Below are positions 47,811-58,460 of a stretch of 64,000 nt of DNA, piece after piece. The notes below the pieces were generated by a model. That model saw only the letters and a program-made list of their open reading frames with translations, searched no databases and was not told the origin of the DNA. Both the position numbers and the translations under genes were made by a program. Location: NCBI GenBank assembly GCA_963971285.1, contig OZ020248.1:24325873-24389872 (forward strand). The letters are read 5' to 3'. Every line of letters starts with the position of its first letter. The stretch's first letter is position 1. This stretch comes from Astropecten irregularis. Its lineage: Eukaryota > Echinodermata > Asteroidea > Paxillosida > Astropectinidae.

Positions 47811-48012
47811 GATATGTTTGACCTCGGGGAGATCAGAACTCCTGGAAATAGATTTGAACAAACTTTAATAGCGTTTTTTCACTGTTTTCTCAATAGGTGG
47901 GCACCGTATGGGACTTGAAATTTCACAGATGACTGTTGCTGTATCTTTCTTGATATAATGGCCTGTGAATCTGCATTTCTTTGACAAAAACCAAAGTATG
48001 ACAATTATGATA
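47811..48012 (-). mobile_element. Mite-A, partial
   Basis: CCAAAGACCAAAAACAGTTT, CACTGTTTTCTCAATAGGTG, GGGCACCGTATGGGACTTGA, ACAAAAACCAAAGTATGACA; the left half is absent. Confidence 0.75.
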
Positions 48013-48694
48013 TTATGATATTTATGACACATCACAAGTGTGAACTAAATTCATTGATGACTAATGTATGATATGTAAATTGGAGTGAAAACAATTTTCC
48101 CTCGCTAGAGCTGATCTTGGGAATCATATGTTGAGGGTTGGGCAACTTGGGGGAGGGCAAACAAAATTAAAAATCTTGTGGTTTGATTTTTGTTAAATTT
48201 AAGCCTAAAATCTCAATAATCATTTCCCTCTCATGCAACTGCCTCTTTAAAAGGCGATTACGGTTTCGTTTTCGGAAAGTAATTTTGTTCCCATGTTTGT
48301 TTGTTTTTTAAAAGCTGCTCACTTCGGAGATTATACCGACAAACGGACAAGTGGACCTTTTTACCTATCACGTTTTGCCAATAAATCAAGTCGTTATTTT
48401 GTTTTGGACGGCGGGATCTGGCGGATATCTATCTCTCGACAACAGCGACTAAACGCCCCCCCCCCCCCCCACTCTAACCGCCGCCTCCTCCTTTTTTTTC
48501 TCCAATTGATTGTGGGACAATTCTAGCCGTGGTGCCGCGCTGGCAGACAATCACGCTCATTAAAAAGCGGAGTTTCGATTGCACACACAGACCAGACGGA
48601 CGGAGACAAAATCCTCCAAAAAGCAGCAACCTTGATTGATCATGGGAAGGCTGGCATTAGGTATATATGTATATAATCATCACGGCAACCAAGG
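48013..48694. other. No gene seen
   Basis: A GC-richer part at 48240-48600 has a short poly-C run and open frames without recognisable product. Confidence 0.4.
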
Positions 48695-49180
48695 CGCAGC
48701 TCTAGAACTAATATTTTGGGGGCGGGCTAGAAGAGGGATTAATTTTTTGTTGTGGGGGGGGGGGGGGGGGGGTATGGTGGGGAACAAGAAGAGCCCCTTA
48801 TTTTGGGGGGCTAGACCATGTACACCCTTCTAACACTCATTTCTGTTAAATGTCTTATTTGGAGTAAAAAACGCATGCACCTATTCCCTACACAACGTGT
48901 TGTTCATGTAATAGCGCTCCGCTCTTGCGCTAAAAATTGCACCGGACCTCAGACAAACATTGCATTTGCAACCATGAACACGTGCGTGGGGGTGCGCGTG
49001 CATGGGCACTACATGTACATATGTATGTGTGTGAGTCAATGTTTGTCTGACATCCGGGGATTTTGTGACGTCATTAGTGCGTAGCGCTATTGGCGCGTAA
49101 TAACTGAAAAGATCCAGTATTTTCCAACTTTCATTTTTTTTTCAATTGCATTTTTTTTGGGGGAGGGGGCTAGACTCCCC
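48695..49180 (+). mobile_element. Family-F repeat interrupted by family G
   Basis: CGCAGCTCTAGAACTAATAT, poly-G runs, CCCTTCTAACACTCATTTCT, TGTAAT, then the insertion 48913-49089 (AGCGCTCCGCTCTTGCGCTA to GTAGCGCT), then TTGGCGCGTAATAACTGAAA. The reference copy at 6948-7285 reads TGTAATTGGCGCTTAATAAC without interruption. Confidence 0.85.
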
Positions 49181-49667
49181 CGTAGGACCGCGCCTGCCGC
49201 AATCGTCGCAAAATGTCACGCACGTTGGGGCTACAGAGGGTGGAGGTGGTGGGGGCGGGCTTATGGGGAAAAGCTTTATATTCAATCATTTATTGTTTAT
49301 GTGTGTATATTATACAGTATATATAGCCCAACAGTTGAGCAAGGGCTACAGGGTAAATTAGCTGTTGCAGACTGTACTACGAGCTACATAGCCTGGCCAT
49401 GCTGCCATGCGATCTGGTCTCGGCCTCTTTTCCAATTAAAAGATAGGTGGGGGGGGGGTTGGTAATATTCCAGAGACTTGCCGAGGGGTGAATCCTTGAA
49501 CGGCTGATACGAGTCGGTTAGCTACGTATCCTTGAGGGCATGTGGGAGGGGAAGGGGGGTGTTTTATTGAGGTTATTGGCAAGCACTACGTAACCACCAA
49601 TCAGGTTTGACCTTCTCACAGTAACCTGGTTTGTCCTGCTCAGATTGAATGAAACAGAGCGAATGGT
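49181..49667. other. No gene seen
   Basis: G-rich runs (GGTGGGGGCGGGC, GGGGGGGGTTGG) with G-quadruplex potential; nothing coding. Confidence 0.4.
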
Positions 49668-50029
49668 TTAAAGGTACAGTACATGATGGGTAAACATACC
49701 CAAACAGAAATGTTCACAGATTTACGTATAACTTCCAGGGTATGAAGATGGTGCTGGTAGAAACATACTGTGAAAATATTGCTGCCTGAAATGGTGTATT
49801 TATCCAGAAATTAGTAAAACATTGACAGAAAACAGTTTTGATCTCGGGGTATTGAAAACCATTCTTTGTGTTTTACATTATAAGAAAAAAATTGAGTCGG
49901 GTTTTCACTATTTTCTTGTGAATCTGATTGAGCTCAAATCTTCACGTTTATTATTTCATGTACATTGCTGGATCAGACAAAGTGTGAGTGCTGCTCTGTG
50001 ACCTTTACCAATCATGTATTATACCTTTA
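49668..50029. mobile_element. Mite-A/Mite-B chimeric copy
   Basis: The left half (TTTAAAGGTACAGTACATGA, GGTATGAAGATGGTGCTGG) is Mite-A-like, the right half (GAGTCGGGTTTTCACTATTT, CAGACAAAGTGTGAGTGC) Mite-B-like, ending TATTATACCTTTAA. Confidence 0.75.
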
Positions 50030-50516
50030 ATGTAGAAAGGAAAGGAAAAAAGTCTCTATGCCTGTTGAAGGGAGATCAAGTATGAAGTATCAGATGCAGT
50101 CTGAATGCCAATGAACACACCATCGCTCCCCAGCATTCATCTTTGGCACGCGCATCTTTTGTTGGCATTTCAGCCGGCTGCGAGGGGAATTATGGGTAGT
50201 GGCAGGTGGGTGACAGAGCGCTTTGTTCCGTTCATCAAGAAATCAAGACAGTTTTTATTTCTCTTCTTTTTTTCTCGGGGCCATCAGAGCAACAGCAAGC
50301 CTGTCGAGTTCACCTATGAGTTAAAGATGTATAGCAGTCTGCATAATTAATTTGTAATCGGATTTCAAATTTTCACGTTAAGGTCAAGTTGTTTTGCTTC
50401 TAACGGCTACTTATTGCAGGAAAAAAAGAGAGAAGTTGTTTTTTTACATTTACATGTAATAAAGGTAAAAACTAAAGGATGATGCTGATAGAATTGTAAT
50501 GCTGAAAAAAATTATT

Positions 50517-50815
50517 TTGTTGCCCTCAGCGACCGACCGTAAAATGCCAAAACTTTGGGTCAGGATTTTTTTTTTTTTTTTTTTGAGTCCTAAAGTATAA
50601 AAAATGTAAGATTTAGCAGTAATATTGGATATACTGAAAGAACTGTTTACTCCAGGTTCTCTTTTACTGTTGTGTCATTTAATATATTTCATATTTTATA
50701 TATGTATGTGAACGACACAGTATTTATTCTTAAATGTTTGAAAGTCGGCCAAAAAAAAAAAATCGACCGACCGACTGACCCAAAATTTTAATTTTTCCAC
50801 TTGAAGGCAACACAA
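50517..50815. mobile_element. Family-J inverted-repeat element
   Basis: GTTGCCCTCAGCGACCGACC, CCAAAACTTTGGGTCAGG on the left; CGACCGACTGACCCAAAAT, TTGAAGGCAACACAAC on the right. Confidence 0.75.
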
Positions 50816-51539
50816 CAAACTTTTTTTCCGGCCTAATGAGATTCAGAGACAAGTCCACTTCCAACCTGCAAATAAACAACAGACTCATTAAATGGCTTCA
50901 GATGGTTAATCTGTGTTTACGAGAACGGTTTGAGAGAAGAGCATTCGAAGTTGAGGATGCAATTTAATGTCTAACGAGTAAAGACCCCCGTTTAATACAC
51001 AGCTCATCATGATCATGCACAGTGGCATTATAGGTGTGATTTTATGGGAACGTTAATATTAACTGATCGATGAGTTGCGTTAAGAGCGATTTGTTTCCTT
51101 AAAGGGCAATTATAGTAGCAGTTTTGCCTTGCCCAAGGGCAGGTGTACGAGGTGTGGAAATGTCATTTGAAAGGGCGCCAAGGGAAATGGCCTGGGGCAA
51201 CGAAGGCTGTCACCTTCGTTGCCTTCGCGAAGTTCCTGCCCTGAAATTCTGTTTTTGATTTGTTTCCCCTCCCGAACCTCATGCGTTTTGTTTAGGATTC
51301 ATGCATAGTCCATGGCCAGGAACTTTTAGTTCTCTATAAAGTAGGCGATATCACACAATACATGAAGGCCTTATTCACGTTGCATCCGTTTTGTATTCCA
51401 AGCACTGCAATCAAAGCGAGGCTTGGCTTCACAATAGTGTGGTACCTGTTTTCTTTTTAGAATTGGTGGTTTGTTTTTTCGTACGTACATGTACTTCCGC
51501 AATTCTATTTTGTTCGCACTTCTCGTAAGGTCTCTATTG
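50816..51539. other. No gene seen
   Basis: A short palindrome AACGAAGGCTGTCACCTTCGTT near 51199 is the only structure noted. Confidence 0.4.
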
Positions 51540-51703
51540 AAAGACTTAAGAAATATTGTGGCCGTTTTTCACTGTTTTATCAAAAAGTGGGCACCGTATG
51601 GGACTGAAATTTTCACAGATGACTATTACTCTATCGTCCTTGATATTTTTGCCCATGAATCTGTATTTCTTTGATAAAAACCAAAGTATGATACTACCTT
51701 TAA
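51540..51703 (-). mobile_element. Mite-A, partial
   Basis: CACTGTTTTATCAAAAAGTG, GGGCACCGTATGGGACTGAA, AAAGTATGATACTACCTTTA. Confidence 0.85.
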
Positions 51704-52099
51704 AGCCTCCGTTTCGTAAACGGCCTATGTATAGTATACATCTACATGTATGCTCATTCGTTTCATTTAATTACTTCAGGCTCTATACTGTTCATGTGTA
51801 CCTAACCTATGTGTCAATTGCAGGCCTCAAATTTCATTCCAAACTTATTTCATGTATATCCCGGCAGTCTTGTAAAGGTAATTATACTTCATATCCCCCC
51901 TTAACCATTCCCGAAGCCACGTACTGTATACATGGCCCGTACCGAACTAATCAAAGCCGATGAACTTAATCAAGCATTTATATCAGTCGTGGCAAGGAAT
52001 AGGACTGTAATAATCTGCCTGCCAAATGTCAGCAGTGACGGCGGCTATGTGTGCATATGTGTGTGTGATGCATAATGCATGACCGAATTGTTACCGGAC

Positions 52100-52255
52100 C
52101 AGGGCTCGATTTCACCAAGCCCTGCGATCGATCGTAACTCGAGTTACGAAGGATAACCCATCGTAGGGGGCTATCCCACGTAGGGCTTCAATGCATCAAA
52201 AGTCCTACGATTGATAGTAAGTTACGAAGAGTTTGGTGGAATCGTCCCCAGGGGC
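52100..52255. mobile_element. Inverted-repeat element (CAGGGCTCGATTTCACCAAG)
   Basis: Left end GGGCTCGATTTCACCAAGCC, right end GAGTTTGGTGGAATCGTCCC, with inner GTAACTCGAGTTACGAAGG and AGTAAGTTACGAAG. Related in layout to Mite-D. Confidence 0.7.
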
Positions 52256-52598
52256 CCCGACTCGATCAGCCCTCCTCCTCACAATGCATTTCAAATGTCA
52301 GGAGTGGAACGAACCTGTGGCTGCATGGCCCAGCGCAGCACCGACCGACCGTATCATCACGGTATAGTGTCACATATCGCAGCATGCGGGGTCCAATATA
52401 TCCACTCTCTAGCTCGGTCACCGTCAGCCTGTCATTTACTCTCAAACACGAGATGACATCTATCCCACTCACGGTTCTTTTACAATCACTCCATCTCCTG
52501 ATGCTTAACTCCACATTTTGTTGCCGTTTTTTTCCTGATCTAACAATCTCGTCTCTTCAATTAAAGCAAGTCATGAGCCATTTTGAGTTCACTTTTCT
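52256..52598. other. No gene seen
   Basis: Open frames on both strands but no recognised product. Confidence 0.4.
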
Positions 52599-52975
52599 TT
52601 AAGGTACTATCATACTTGTACTTTGGTCGCAATACCAAAACAGAAATCTTTACAGATGCACCTGTAATTTACATGGTATAAAGATGGTGATGGTAGAAAC
52701 ATACTGTTAAAATTGTTCCATCTGAAATGCTGTATTTATCCAGAAAAGAGTAAAACCAATGAGCAAAAAACAATCTGATCTTCGGAAGATCAAAAATCCT
52801 GTGAAAATATTTTAAAATACCATGGGCATTTTCACTCTTTTCTTTAAAAAGTGGGCATCGTATGAGACTGGAAATTTCACAGATGACTGTTACTGTATCG
52901 ACCTTGATATTTTTCCCCATGAATCTGCATTTCTGTTACAAAAACCAAAGTATGACATGTATGATATTACCTTTA
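52599..52975 (-). mobile_element. Mite-A copy
   Basis: TTAAGGTACTATCATACTTG, ATGGTATAAAGATGGTGATG, GATCTTCGGAAGATC, ATGATATTACCTTTA. Confidence 0.85.
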
Positions 52976-53312
52976 GGCCCTAAGTCATGTAAGTGAGAAT
53001 CGGTGTTTCATATTTTTGAGGTTGAACTGGCGACTGTACGTAGCTCTAGGTTTTTTTGCCTCTTGGGAAAGTCCTTTTATGCTGAACGTATTCCGTCGTA
53101 TTCATGGTAGAAGATCACCCCACTGCTTAGGTAACACATGCTGGGATCATTTGCATTCCAAATCAAAACTGACATGATGAAATTACCCCCGCGAATAGAT
53201 TACGTATGGTGAAATTACATCTACCCCCCATGCTTGTGTAGATTTATCCATGATGAGATTACTCCCATGCTGAGATTACACACGCTGATGCTTACAACTC
53301 TCCCGCTTGAGT

Positions 53313-53683
53313 TTAAAGGTATCATACTTTGGTAGCATGATACCAAAACAGAAATTTTCATAGTTTTACCTACTGTATAACATACAGGGTATAAATATGG
53401 TGATGGTAGAAATATGCCATTGAATACTTTATGTTTGAAATGCTGTATTTATCCAGAAAAGAGGAAAACCAAAGACCAGACACAATTTTGATCTCGGGGT
53501 GAGATCAAAACTTCTGTGAATAGATTTGAAAATACTGTGAGCATTTTTGGCTGTTTTCCCCAAAAGTGGGCACCATATGGGACTGGAAATTTCACAGATG
53601 ACTGTTCATCTTTCTTGATATTTTAGTCCATGGGTCTGCATTTCTTTGGCAAAAACCCCAAATCTGAAGTTTCCTTTATTTAA
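53313..53683 (-). mobile_element. Mite-A copy
   Basis: TTTAAAGGTATCATACTTTG, CAGGGTATAAATATGGTGAT, TTGATCTCGGGGTGAGATCA; the right end TTTCCTTTATTTAA is worn. Confidence 0.85.
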
Positions 53684-53845
53684 ACATGACGGCATTTTCT
53701 GTCATGCGCAAATTAACAGCTGTTAATTTGTGCATGCTGTGATAACTCTTGTGCTTATTTAGTTGATACCCAGTTGCTATTATGACGAGTTTGTGCATGT
53801 GATGTAGTATCATTATCATACTGAGTTTGCCAATGAATAGATCAT

Positions 53846-54113
53846 TAATGCTGAGATTGCTCTCATGCTGAGTTTGCTCTCATGCCGAGTTTGCTCTCGT
53901 GCCGAGTTTGCTCTCATGCTGAGTTTGCTCTCATGGTTAGAGTCTGTTCTCGTGCCGAGTTTGCTATCCTGCCGAGTTTGCACTCATGCCGAGTTTGCTC
54001 TCAGTCTCATGCTGAGTTTGCTCTTGCGCTGAGTTTGCTCTCATGCCAAGTTTGCTCTCATGGTTAGAGTCTGCTCTCGTGCCGAGTTTGCTATCCTGCC
54101 GAATTTGCTCTCA
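53846..54113 (+). repeat. 17-bp GAGTTTGCTCTCATGCC minisatellite (left part)
   Basis: About fourteen units of TGCTGAGTTTGCTCTCA. The array continues at 57387-57420 after the 3.27-kb element, so it was the insertion target. Confidence 0.9.
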
Positions 54114-54124
54114 CCCTTATAGAA

Positions 54125-54590
54125 AATTAAGCTTGCGGCAAGCTTATTAAGGTTGCGGCAAGCTTAAAGAAGCTTGTACGGTACTTCTGCAAGCTCACGA
54201 CAAGCTCCTGGCAAGCCTGCAAGCTTATGCAAGCTTACCAACAAGCTTGCGGCAAGCTTGTATTGATCAGCGCGCAGCTTGCTGTCGCCTTGCAAGCTTG
54301 CCAGCAACATGGCTGCAAGCTTGCAAGCTTGCCAGCAACATGGCTGCAAGCTTGCAAGCTTGCCAGCAACATGGCTGCAAGCTTGCAAGCTTGCCAGCAT
54401 CATGGCTGCAAGCTTGCAAGCTTGCCAGCAACATGGCTGCAAGCTTGCAAGCTTGCCAGCAACATGGCTATAAGCTTGCATGGTTGGCTGCAAGCTTGCA
54501 ACCAAGTTGCTGTCAGCTTGCAAGCTTGCCAGCAATATGGCTGCAAGCTTGCAACCAAGTTGCTGTCAGCTTGCAAGCTTGCCATGAGAA
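54125..54590. repeat. 31-bp CAAGCTTGC subterminal array (left)
   Basis: CCAGCAACATGGCTGCAAGC recurs every 31 bases (for example 54301 and 54332), joined by CTTGCAAGCTTG. The long KLASLPATWLQAC-type open frames on both strands are by-products. Confidence 0.93.
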
Positions 54591-55839
54591 ACATATGGAT
54601 CATGCAAACAATTAACTGCACAATTAGGACCCAACCAGACAGAATTATCAAACACCCTTTTTGTTTAATTACTTTGATAATTAATTAAGTAATTTGATTT
54701 TGAAAGTTTTCCCAGACATAAAAAGCATAAAAAGACATAATTAAATTTGGATATGATCAACCTGCATGGCCAATTAATTAATCAAGAGTTCTATCTTCTA
54801 TTAAATTAATTCTTCCTATGGAATTCATGGCAATTAAGTTTTTTAATCAAGAGTCCTGCATACATATACACATAAATTATTAGTACCAATGAAAAGTTTA
54901 GTTATTGTATTTTGAAAATTGTCCCAAATTCCCATGAGGATTCAAAGAAAATTGTTTAAGGTCTAGCTCTACATAATTTACTGATCTGCATTTATTTTAT
55001 AATTTAAAGTAATGTCACAGCAGCAGGCTGTGCAGTGAGGGTTCAGCTAGTATTACAATATATAGTTCATGATTTGACAAGCTTTTGGATGACTTGTTTT
55101 TTTTTGTGTTTTAAATTGTCAAGTGCCTTGTTATTGTATTCACCACTATTTATTATTAGTTAGGATTATTAGTCATTCATTTATCTCTGTATTATTTTTG
55201 AAGATTTTTCATTTAGGTTTTTCATTGAAAGAGCTTGCTCAGGTCATATGCATATTCATTGTTTTAGCCAGCACAGTGTTTCTTCCAATAAACATGTGTG
55301 CAAGAGGATTAGACAGTTAATGTAAACAAACTTATCTTAGGAATGTCACAGGTGGGTGTCAAGTGACCACACTGACCTCTGGTATGCCACATGTATACAA
55401 GTAGCCATTTTGTCAGCACTGTCCACTGTCACAGTGCATAACCATGGACATGATGGAGGTAGTACTCAAAGCCAACATTTTCTTCTTCCTAATTCACCCT
55501 GATTGAGACCCTATAGAGACCCCAACTTGGTAAGTTAACCTTTCTTTATATTTTTTTATTGTTTGCTAGTAACTTTGATTATAGTTTTGACCATTATTTC
55601 AAGTGATTTTGGCCAGCGAGGCCTACTTTTGTTTGGATAAATTGTGCTTTATTACGTGTGTATTTATGCATTGTGCAAAGTTGCATTTGTTATGTACACA
55701 AAGACAAGTTGTCTTATTGTTTTTCTCTGTTCTGTATTATTAAATTGCAGATATATAGCTGAATCACATGTGCCACTACATTCAAGTGAACCTGTTTCGT
55801 AATTCGGTGGAATATATTGAGAATATACATCTTTTTGGA

Positions 55840-56520
55840 ATTCTGGAGTGAAGCTGGAGTTTGCCAACAAAGAGAAGCAACTGAAGCTAGAGGAGTTGCA
55901 GGAGACCACCAAGGTTGAAGCAATTAATGAGGATAGAGAGGGGTAAAAAGCTGGAACAACGTACTACAGCCAGCAAGTGCTGCAGAGTCTCATCACCAGA
56001 GTGAAATTTAGATGGATGACAATATCGTCAGTTCCTGAAAAGTGCATCTCCCAACTAGCAGAGTTAAATAGAGAACAGCTGCAATATCCCCTGTGCCGAA
56101 ATTCATTCAATTCGCTAATCAACAGCCAACCCCTTGATGCAGACATCACCAAGCTAAACTTCCTTCATCAGTATGTAACCGGAAAGCCACAGCATCTCGT
56201 CGAGCACTACCTGCTCATTGGCACGGAGGAAGCATACATCAGGGCAAGAGAGGTGGTGACGGAGAGATACGGAAACAGCAGCGTAGTCAGTACAGCTTTC
56301 ACGAGTAAGCTGTGACAGTGGCCAAGGATATCACCAAGAGATTCAGCGGGCCTAAGAGATTTCTCTGATTTTCTGGAGAAAGTCCATGCAGCACGAGCCA
56401 CCACAGTGTGGTACCACACCTACATGTAGCCTGGGAGTGTTCGACTATGCCAGCGAGCGCACCTTATCAAGAAGTTGCCATTCAATCTTGAGGCCAATTA
56501 GTGGCGGGACAAGATTGACG
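55840..56520 (+). pseudogene. Decayed BEL/Pao-type gag fragment (DUF1759-like) inside the transposon
   Basis: A coiled-coil segment (FANKEKQLKLEELQE) near 55865 is followed, after a stop codon, by a frame at 55977-56315 with FNSLINSQPLDADITKLNFL, YVTGKPQHLVEHYLL and AREVVTERYGNSS. This is the order of the DUF1759 domain of BEL/Pao retroelement gag and domesticated relatives (LxYLxxxLxGxA, YxxAxxxLxxRYG). After a frame change, SPRDSAGLRDFSDFLEKVH near 56331-56385 continues it. Stops and frame changes show it is broken. No protease, reverse transcriptase or LTR was seen. Confidence 0.7.
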
Positions 56521-56914
56521 TTTTTAAGAATTTTAGAATTTCAGGTTTTTATGTATACCTGCTGTGTACAAAAGTATAGGAAATTTCAGCGTTTTCTTGG
56601 TGTTTTTGGATTTTGTGTGTGTGTGGCCACTAACATCCCTGTAAATGTGAACAAGTGCTTCAATAAATTTTTTGTAAACTTTATTATAATAAAATTGCCC
56701 AGAGTTTCATTGCAGTTAAAATCTATTTTCTCCACCTGTTAATGACCCTGCAAGGTATGTACGATGTACATTGTTATTCTTGGAAAACTTTACAGGTACA
56801 TAGGGATATGTATGTAGCTGCAAGGTTGCCAATTCTGCTGCTTGTCTGCAACAGAGTTTGCCATTTGTTAGGTTAATTAAATAATGCTTGGGCAATAGCC
56901 TGCCTGCCTGCAAT

Positions 56915-57365
56915 TAGCTTGGATGTTTACATATCTGCCAGCTTGCAAGTTTATTTGCAAGCAAAGAAAACCTTCTATTGCAAGCTTGTGGCAAGCTTGC
57001 TACAAGCGTGCAGATATAATTTTCGTATGGGGATACAAGCTTGCTGCAAGCATAATACAAGCAGCTTGCTAGTGAGCAAGCTTGCCGGCAAGCACCAGGA
57101 TAAAAACTGCAAACTTGAAAACAAGCTTGCTGCAAGCTTGCCGCAAACTTGAAAACAAGCTTGCTGCAAGCTTGCCGCAAACTTGAAAACAAGCTTGCTG
57201 CAAGCTTGCCGCAAACTTGAAAACAAGCTTGCCGCAAGCTTGCCCTCATTTGCATTTTTGGAACCCTGCAAGCTTGCTGCAAGCATAATACCAGCTTGCC
57301 GGCAAGCATAATACCAGCTTGCCGGCAAGCTTGCCGGCAAGCTTGCTGTAAGCTTGCCGGCAAGC
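56915..57365. repeat. 34-bp CAAGCTTGC subterminal array (right)
   Basis: ACAAGCTTGCTGCAAGCTTG with CCGCAAACTTGAAA repeats at 57121 and 57155, then GCCGGCAAGCTTGCCGGCAA palindromes. Confidence 0.93.
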
Positions 57366-57420
57366 ACCATTATATTTCTATAAGGGCATGCTGAGTTTGC
57401 TCTCATGCTGAGATCGCTCT

Positions 57421-58289
57421 AATGATCATACTTAAATTACACAGAATGAAATAAGAGAGACTTTATCTGATAACAAGCACAAGATACATGTATATACTGT
57501 AAAACCATACACAATCTCCTATGATACGTAATACAGTCATATTCAACTGCATCACATGTACACAGACCAACAGCTCTATAGCGTGGAGACTTACAAAAAG
57601 AAATCGAATTTGAATCAAATCAATAATTCATTTGAAATTAATAATTCATTGACAAAAGGACCTGAAATTCCCCCTGGGTGCGGCGCCAATTTCTATCCAT
57701 ATTGCTGTGTATCTGTTTAAAGCCATGCGTACTTTTGTCACCGTTTCTTCACACATAATATACATGTATATATACCCCTGAGCATGTACTCAGTTAGCTA
57801 CTGTCAGAGTCGTTTATTTTTTTTTAAGGTTTTGGATTTAAAGACTTAATGTCGTAAGGACAAGAACATGCAAGGGAAAATAAATATAGATGTGGATAGA
57901 TAATGAGTTTATAACCTCAAAAATTCAACTTTTTTTAATCAATACACAATAAAAACATGTTTCAGGGCTGTTTAATAACGAATCGTACCACCTCTAAATG
58001 TTTTCCCTACATCCCTAAAGTCTCACACACAAGTCTATGGCTGTGACTGTAGCCACTTCCCATAGACTCCCATGTTATACAGTATCAAGCCTTAGCCAAT
58101 TCAGAACAAGGTGTACCTCTAAAATTCAGCAAAACCACAAATCATTAGCAGTGGGCTTTTAGCTTGCGGGACTTGCCTTGTAACATGGCTCACTGTCAAA
58201 TAGGGTCGAAATTACAAAGTACAAAGTGTAGGTGGATGGTTTGTTTGACACCTTCCACCTCCCCAGCTACTAGAAAACAAAAATAAAAA
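57421..58289. other. No gene seen
   Basis: A family-I fragment (CACACAAGTCTATGGCTGTG, CACTTCCCATAGAC) near 58025-58070; otherwise AT-rich. Confidence 0.45.
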
Positions 58290-58460
58290 TCAATACAAGT
58301 AATAAACTGCTGCAAACTGCTCATCAGCCAAAATAATTACTTGAAATTTATGAAATGCTTGGAGTAAGGAGGGCCTGATGTTTCGACGTTCCCTTCCTTT
58401 AGCCTTTGATGAAGATCCTGCAGGGGTCGAAACGTCAGGCCCTCCCAACTCCAAGCAAAA
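58290..58460. repeat. Fold-C copy
   Basis: TAATAAACTGCTGCAAACTG, TGCTTGGAGTAAGGAGGGCC, then TTGATGAAGATCCTGCAGGG, GTCGAAACGTCAGGCCCTCC. Confidence 0.85.

Larger units (their letters stand above)
54114..57386. mobile_element. 3.27-kb inverted-repeat transposon with CAAGCTTG arrays
   Basis: Both ends are CCCTTATAGAAA (inverted). Just inside each end is an array built on the palindrome CAAGCTTG: 54125-54590 (31-bp unit) and 56915-57365 (34-bp unit). The interior holds AT-rich sequence and a decayed gag-like fragment. The element splits a 17-bp minisatellite; joining the flanks restores the unit with CA duplicated. No transposase was recognised, so it appears non-autonomous. Confidence 0.85.

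Noticed and set aside
54227-54688. Long frames reading KLASLPATWLQAC in the CAAGCTTG array
   Set aside because: Both strands are open because the unit is nearly palindromic; repeat, not gene.
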